Positions 33,140 through 36,372 of a stretch of DNA of 36,372 nt are shown in pieces. Each line of letters starts with the position of its first letter. The stretch's first letter is position 1. The translations under genes were made by a program, and so were the position numbers. The notes beneath the pieces were generated by a model that saw nothing but the letters and a program-made list of their open reading frames with translations, ran no database searches and was not told the DNA's origin. The DNA is from Bacteroidales bacterium (GTDB lineage: Bacteria > Bacteroidota > Bacteroidia > Bacteroidales > F082): NCBI GenBank assembly GCA_016290215.1, contig JAEETH010000033.1, positions 1 to 36,372 on the forward strand, given 5' to 3'.

Positions 33140-34180
33140 TTTTGTAAAAGCATTAAGCAAATCGACTTTCCACGTAAGGCCGAGGTTGGCTTGTACCTTG
33201 CTCAGGCCGTCCACGTTGGTGTGTGAGCCACAGAGGTGGAGGCGCAGGCTGCGGTCCCCGAGGGGGTAGAACTCGAAACCGAGGCTTTCGAAATTGACCT
33301 TCTTGCCGGGCTCGATGTAGATGTCGTAAGGGTTGGTGGCGTTGGGCAGCTGGGCCTTGTTGAAGTCGTAGCCCGCCTTGGCGAAGACAATCCATTTCTT
33401 CCCGATGTCGACACCGATGCCGAAGATGGCGGTGATGTCTTGCCCGAAGAAGTGCTCCTGCTCGAAGGAAGCGCGGTTGGTGACGTCGAGATACATTTCC
33501 ACGCCCTTGAATTGCAGCTTGTTGCCCAAGGCGATATAGTTGATGAACTTACCAGGTTGGTATTCGATCATGTTGACGGAGTAGGTCGTCTTAAAGTGCT
33601 CGAATTTGCCGTACCACATCAGGTTGTAGGAGTACATGCTTTGCATGGCTTGGCTGATGAAGGGCGAGTTGCACACTTGGAAGAGCACGTGGTTTTTGCG
33701 GGCCTTGTCCTGGAAGTTGATGGAGGCACCTACCTCGTAGCAGCACACCGTGTTCCAGAATTCGGTGCCGTAGTAGATGTCGATGGGGTTGGTGTCGTAT
33801 TCCCATCCACCGATGGCGACGACCTGCTTACCTGCCGAGAGGAAGAAGTTGTCGGTGAAGTGCCAGTTGAGGTAAGCCCAGTCGGTGCCTTGGAAGAAGG
33901 TGTTGGCGAAGCTGATGTTGGGTGCGTTGATGCGTTGGCGCAAGTGGTATGAGAACTTGTTGCCGATGGTACCGTCCAAGGCGATGACGAGATATTTTCC
34001 GGCGAAACCGTGGTCGGTGCTGGGAGCCACTGTGTCGTGCCCGAAATGATAGTCGAATGTGAAGTCGGCGCGGGTGTTCAGATGAAGGTTGTCGAGGGTG
34101 ACAAATGGCTTCTTGTCTTGGGCAAAGGTCTGCAAGAAGGCGAAAAGGCTTAAAATGGTGATGAGTAACGCTTTTTTCAT
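33125..34180 (-). CDS. Outer membrane porin-like beta-barrel protein
   Basis: The 351-residue protein starts at ATG with complement 34178-34180 (MKKALLITILSLFAFLQTFAQ); the frame is open further but would cross the promoter. A Sec signal peptide of about 20 residues is followed by amphipathic beta strands (ADFTFDYHFG, KFSYHLRQRI, NFFLSAGKQVVAIGGWEYD, MYSYNLMWYGKFEHFKTTYSV...). It resembles phosphate-selective porin O/P-like proteins of Bacteroidetes. Residues PIDIYYGTEFWN near the middle form a typical loop. Substrate unknown. The C-terminal residues KRTKD derive from the repeat cluster, so the end of the gene has probably been altered. Confidence 0.75.
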   Translation of the reverse strand: MKKALLITILSLFAFLQTFAQDKKPFVTLDNLHLNTRADFTFDYHFGHDTVAPSTDHGFAGKYLVIALDGTIGNKFSYHLRQRINAPNISFANTFFQGTDWAYLNWHFTDNFFLSAGKQVVAIGGWEYDTNPIDIYYGTEFWNTVCCYEVGASINFQDKARKNHVLFQVCNSPFISQAMQSMYSYNLMWYGKFEHFKTTYSVNMIEYQPGKFINYIALGNKLQFKGVEMYLDVTNRASFEQEHFFGQDITAIFGIGVDIGKKWIVFAKAGYDFNKAQLPNATNPYDIYIEPGKKVNFESLGFEFYPLGDRSLRLHLCGSHTNVDGLSKVQANLGLTWKVDLLNAFTKRTKD

Positions 34181-34199
34181 ACGCTTTTTAATTTGGCGG

Positions 34200-34207
34200 C
34201 AAAAGTA
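34200..34207 (-). promoter_or_regulatory. -7 box for the porin-like gene
   Basis: Minus-strand tacttttg 19 bases before the ATG. Confidence 0.65.
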
Positions 34208-34245
34208 CGAATTAAAAGCGTTGGGATTGGAATTTGAGGCAACAA

Positions 34246-34278
34246 AAAAACGGGGCGGATGTGCTCCGTCCCGTTTTT
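34246..34278. terminator. Intrinsic terminator after hsp20
   Basis: Stem aaaaacggggcgga (34246-34259) / tccgtcccgttttt (34265-34278) with one wobble pair and flanking A/T tracts; works for hsp20 on the minus strand. Confidence 0.8.
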
Positions 34279-34298
34279 GGGGTTGTTTTGGCAAGGCT

Positions 34299-34718
34299 TT
34301 AGCCAATTTCGATGGTTTGCACGGCCTTTTTCTTCTCTTCGACGGTCACCTTCGGGATGACAATGTCGAGGACGCCGTTTTCGACCTTGGCGCTGATTTG
34401 CTCCTTGTGGATGTCTTCAGGCAGCATCACGGTCTGGCAGAAGTGTTCGACCGAGAACTCGTGACGCAGGTAGCGCATCTCTTCCTTCTTTTCTTCGACC
34501 TTGTTCTCCTTGACCATCTCGACGACGAGGTTGCCTTCGGCGTCGATGCTCAACTTGACATCTTCCTTGGTGAGACCAGGGATGCAGAGTTCAAGCTTGT
34601 AGTTGTCTTTCGTCTCCATGATGTTCATGCGAGGCGTTGAATAAGTCGTGTCGTTCCAGTTCATCAGTTCGTTGAACAGAGTAGGCATAAAGTCTTGGTT
34701 TCTTCTAGTTACTAACAT
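34299..34718 (-). CDS. Small heat shock protein Hsp20/alpha-crystallin family
   Basis: The 139-residue protein contains an alpha-crystallin domain at about 28-125: PRMNIMETKDNYKLELCIPGLTKEDVKLSIDAEGNLVVEM, and the closing AKVENGVLDIVIPK. The C-terminal IEIG is close to the I-x-I/V tail that docks on neighbouring subunits. The N-terminus (MLVTRRNQDFMPTLFNELMNW) is typical of Bacteroidetes members. It is an ATP-independent holdase forming cytoplasmic oligomers. No promoter of the TAnnTTTG kind was found just upstream, where a dispersed repeat sits, so stress-specific control by another sigma factor is possible. Confidence 0.95.
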   Translation of the reverse strand: MLVTRRNQDFMPTLFNELMNWNDTTYSTPRMNIMETKDNYKLELCIPGLTKEDVKLSIDAEGNLVVEMVKENKVEEKKEEMRYLRHEFSVEHFCQTVMLPEDIHKEQISAKVENGVLDIVIPKVTVEEKKKAVQTIEIG

Positions 34719-34779
34719 GGTTTTGATCTCCTATTTTTATTGTTGTTTAATTGTTGATTGTTTAATCGTTTAATTGTTT

Positions 34780-34816
34780 GTCGCTTCGCGTCATTGCGAG
34801 GAACGAAGCAATCCAG
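34780..34816. repeat. Dispersed repeat, copy 2
   Basis: 33 of 37 positions match 13566-13602 in the same orientation; see that entry. Confidence 0.75.
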
Positions 34817-35025
34817 AATAACCATCTTTCTTTTCTTCATCCCTTTCCTTTCGTTCGGACGACTCCATCTAGTCAAATTCTTTGCCAAGGCCTAAAACGG
34901 GTCTAAAACACTATTTTTACTGACAATATTTCCGATTTTAGGTAGTTTTGTATAAATATTTATGACAAAATTTCCGAAAACTATGGTTTTCAGTGCCTTT
35001 TCTGATGAAAAAGTCAATTATATGG

Positions 35026-35054
35026 TTTGCATTTAATGATATTGTTTATCTTTG
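35026..35054 (+). promoter_or_regulatory. Promoter of porV
   Basis: TTTG at 35026-35029 and tatctttg at 35047-35054, spacer 17; the leader to ATG 35079 is about 25 bases. Confidence 0.65.
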
Positions 35055-35078
35055 TGAATGATTTAACCCCAAATTATT

Positions 35079-36281
35079 ATGAAAACAAAAAGAATTCTTT
35101 TCGCTGCATTGCTTCTCTTGGGAGCCTCCTTGTCGTCCCATGCGCAAACCTTGCAAGCCAACTACATCACAACGGCTATGCCTTTCCTGACGAATACACC
35201 TGATGCTCGTGGAGCTGCACTGGGTTTTAGTGGGGTGGCCACCAGTCCTGATGCTTTCAGCATGTTCTACAATCCGGCCAAATATGCCTTCATGTCGAAC
35301 GACCATACCATGATAGCCTCCGGATTCAATTCATTTTCCACTTTCCCAGATCGATACATGTTGTATGACGCTTTTGCCCAGAGAATTGGCAACTCGGTCA
35401 TTGCTGCCACGGCACGATATCATAGATGTAGCGATGTGGTATTATATGATGCGTATCACCAAAATCTTGGATCCTACAAGCCGTTGGAATTTGCTGTGGA
35501 TGTTGCCTATTCTTATCGTTTTGGCGATTATTTGTCGGCAGGTGTTGCAGGCCGTTTTATCCATTACGCTATGAATACAAACCTGCCGGGATATGATGCC
35601 AAATCCAGTTCGATTGCATGTGACGTCTCTGTCTATTACAAACGCCCATTGGGCAATTTGGTCGACATGTCATTGGGTGCCGCCATTACCAACATTGGCA
35701 CGAAGATGTCATATAGTTATGCCGAGGGTCATAAGGATTTCATCCCAACAACGCTGCGACTGGGTTCGGGCTTCAAGTTCAACTTCCATCCCAAGAATAC
35801 CCTTGCCGTGAATCTGGAATTCAACAAATTGATGGTGCCTACACCACCAATCATTGCAAAAGATGATACTGGAAATCCCTTGTATAACGAAGACGGTTCC
35901 TATCAACTACTATATGGGATGGACAATAATGTCTCGGTGTTCCGCGGCATGTTCCAATCCTTCTACGACGCGCCTGGATATGTTATGAATTATGCCACAG
36001 GAGATTATGAGCATGTCGGTTCATTTTACGAGGAGCTCTGCGAAGTGAATACGGGAATCGGTATTGAATACAATCTGGCTGATCATTTCTTTGTCAGGAC
36101 AGGTTATTACCATGCGCCAGCCTTGAAAGGTGGCATGGATTGCCTGACCGAAGGCTTGGGTATGAAGTTTGGAATATTTGGCATGGACCTTTCTTATTCC
36201 TGGTATTACAAGACTGGTGTTGTCGTGAACAGTCAATTTGGAAGGAGCCGCCTTCGTTGGGACATGTATTTCGCATTCTAG
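35079..36281 (+). CDS. porV: Type IX secretion system outer membrane protein PorV (LptO-like)
   Basis: The 400-residue protein has a Sec signal peptide (MKTKRILFAALLLLGASLSSHA) and the PorV hallmark region ITTAMPFLTNTPDARGAALGFSGVATSPDAFSMFYNPAKYAF. The rest is a FadL-like beta-barrel (ATARYHR, RFGDYLSAGVAGRFIHYAM, LRLGSGFKFNFHPKNTLAVNLEFNKLM, FVRTGYYH). PorV shuttles T9SS cargo at the outer membrane. A PorQ-type paralogue is a less likely alternative, judged by the N-terminal match. It is monocistronic with its own promoter; T9SS cargo such as the partial FISUMP-like protein could be clients, but that is inference. Confidence 0.88.
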   Translation: MKTKRILFAALLLLGASLSSHAQTLQANYITTAMPFLTNTPDARGAALGFSGVATSPDAFSMFYNPAKYAFMSNDHTMIASGFNSFSTFPDRYMLYDAFAQRIGNSVIAATARYHRCSDVVLYDAYHQNLGSYKPLEFAVDVAYSYRFGDYLSAGVAGRFIHYAMNTNLPGYDAKSSSIACDVSVYYKRPLGNLVDMSLGAAITNIGTKMSYSYAEGHKDFIPTTLRLGSGFKFNFHPKNTLAVNLEFNKLMVPTPPIIAKDDTGNPLYNEDGSYQLLYGMDNNVSVFRGMFQSFYDAPGYVMNYATGDYEHVGSFYEELCEVNTGIGIEYNLADHFFVRTGYYHAPALKGGMDCLTEGLGMKFGIFGMDLSYSWYYKTGVVVNSQFGRSRLRWDMYFAF

Positions 36282-36305
36282 GCAGTCGATTGTTTTTCCT
36301 TGTTG

Positions 36306-36362
36306 TTTCGGCTCGTTGTCTGGCTTAATTCCGTATTTTTGCCGCCCGATAACGAGCCGAAA
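36306..36362 (+). promoter_or_regulatory. Inverted repeat enclosing the promoter of the next gene
   Basis: tttcggctcgttgtc (36306-36320) and gataacgagccgaaa (36348-36362) are reverse complements with one mismatch. Between them lies the -7 box tatttttg (36334-36341). The right arm overlaps the leader directly before ATG 36365. Confidence 0.7.
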
Positions 36363-36364
36363 TC

Positions 36365-36372
36365 ATGGAAGA
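36365..36372 (+). CDS. Start of a gene truncated by the window end
   Basis: ATG at 36365 follows the promoter at 36334-36341 by 23 bases; only Met-Glu can be read, so no function can be given. A distinct promoter is the reason to call it. Confidence 0.4.

Larger units (their letters stand above)
34719..35078. other. Intergenic region between hsp20 and porV
   Basis: It holds a simple t/g repeat (34738-34780), the dispersed repeat 34780-34816, an A/T-rich stretch with nothing I recognise (34820-35020), and the porV promoter (35026-35054). The two genes are divergent. Confidence 0.7.

Noticed and set aside
33236-33952. Plus-strand frame opposite the porin-like gene
   Set aside because: Shadow of a gene with signal peptide and beta strands on the other strand.
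1-36372. tRNA or rRNA genes
   Set aside because: No cloverleaf with a GTTCGA-type T loop or rRNA-like sequence was noticed by eye; a dedicated covariance search was not possible.

Overview
The window looks like a chromosomal segment of a Bacteroidales bacterium (Bacteroidota). The evidence is the promoter style (TAnnTTTG -7 boxes, often with a TTTG/TTG box about 20 bases upstream, and few strong Shine-Dalgarno sites), a PorV-type outer membrane protein of the type IX secretion system, a zinc-free bL31 ribosomal protein, a periplasmic tricorn-like protease and typical Bacteroidales accessory genes (RhuM, YhcG/DUF1016 nuclease, DUF4143-type ATPase). No rRNA, tRNA or CRISPR array was seen.

Layout. 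1-9.8 kb is mostly core: the tail of a FISUMP-like surface protein, a GT2 glycosyltransferase with a Rossmann-like tail, rpmE2, lon, an OppA-like lipoprotein starting 2 bases after lon, and a large tricorn-like protease. 9.8-13.5 kb, on the minus strand, holds a Fic enzyme, PepD with a histone-H1-like tail, and rpe. 13.7-31.5 kb is an accessory, defence-like island: a MazF/PemK-type toxin-antitoxin pair, RhuM, a deleted DUF4062-type pseudogene, a WYL regulator, a DUF1016 PDDEXK nuclease, an AT-rich pair that looks like an unusual two-component system (methylase-like/HsdS-like sensor fused to a histidine-kinase ATPase, followed by a receiver with a helical HEPN-like part and a cold-shock-like domain), an Sll1717-type P-loop ATPase among broken transposases, a Pif1-like helicase, a run of six small mostly membrane-associated proteins, and an AAA/DUF4143 ATPase. 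31.7-36.4 kb returns to housekeeping: a Gate-domain membrane protein, a porin-like protein, Hsp20 and PorV.

The main candidates for something undescribed are: (1) the two-gene kinase/receiver system at 18869-22612; (2) a palindromic promoter element, gcgaaaatnggnttcgc, placed exactly 27 bases before the -7 box of four island genes, including the WYL regulator itself, which suggests a local regulon; (3) short palindromic repeats that have entered coding sequence in frame, in the DUF1016 linker, the OppA-like lipoprotein and the tricorn-like protease, with relatives in intergenic DNA. All functional statements come from reading the sequence. No database search or structure prediction was run.
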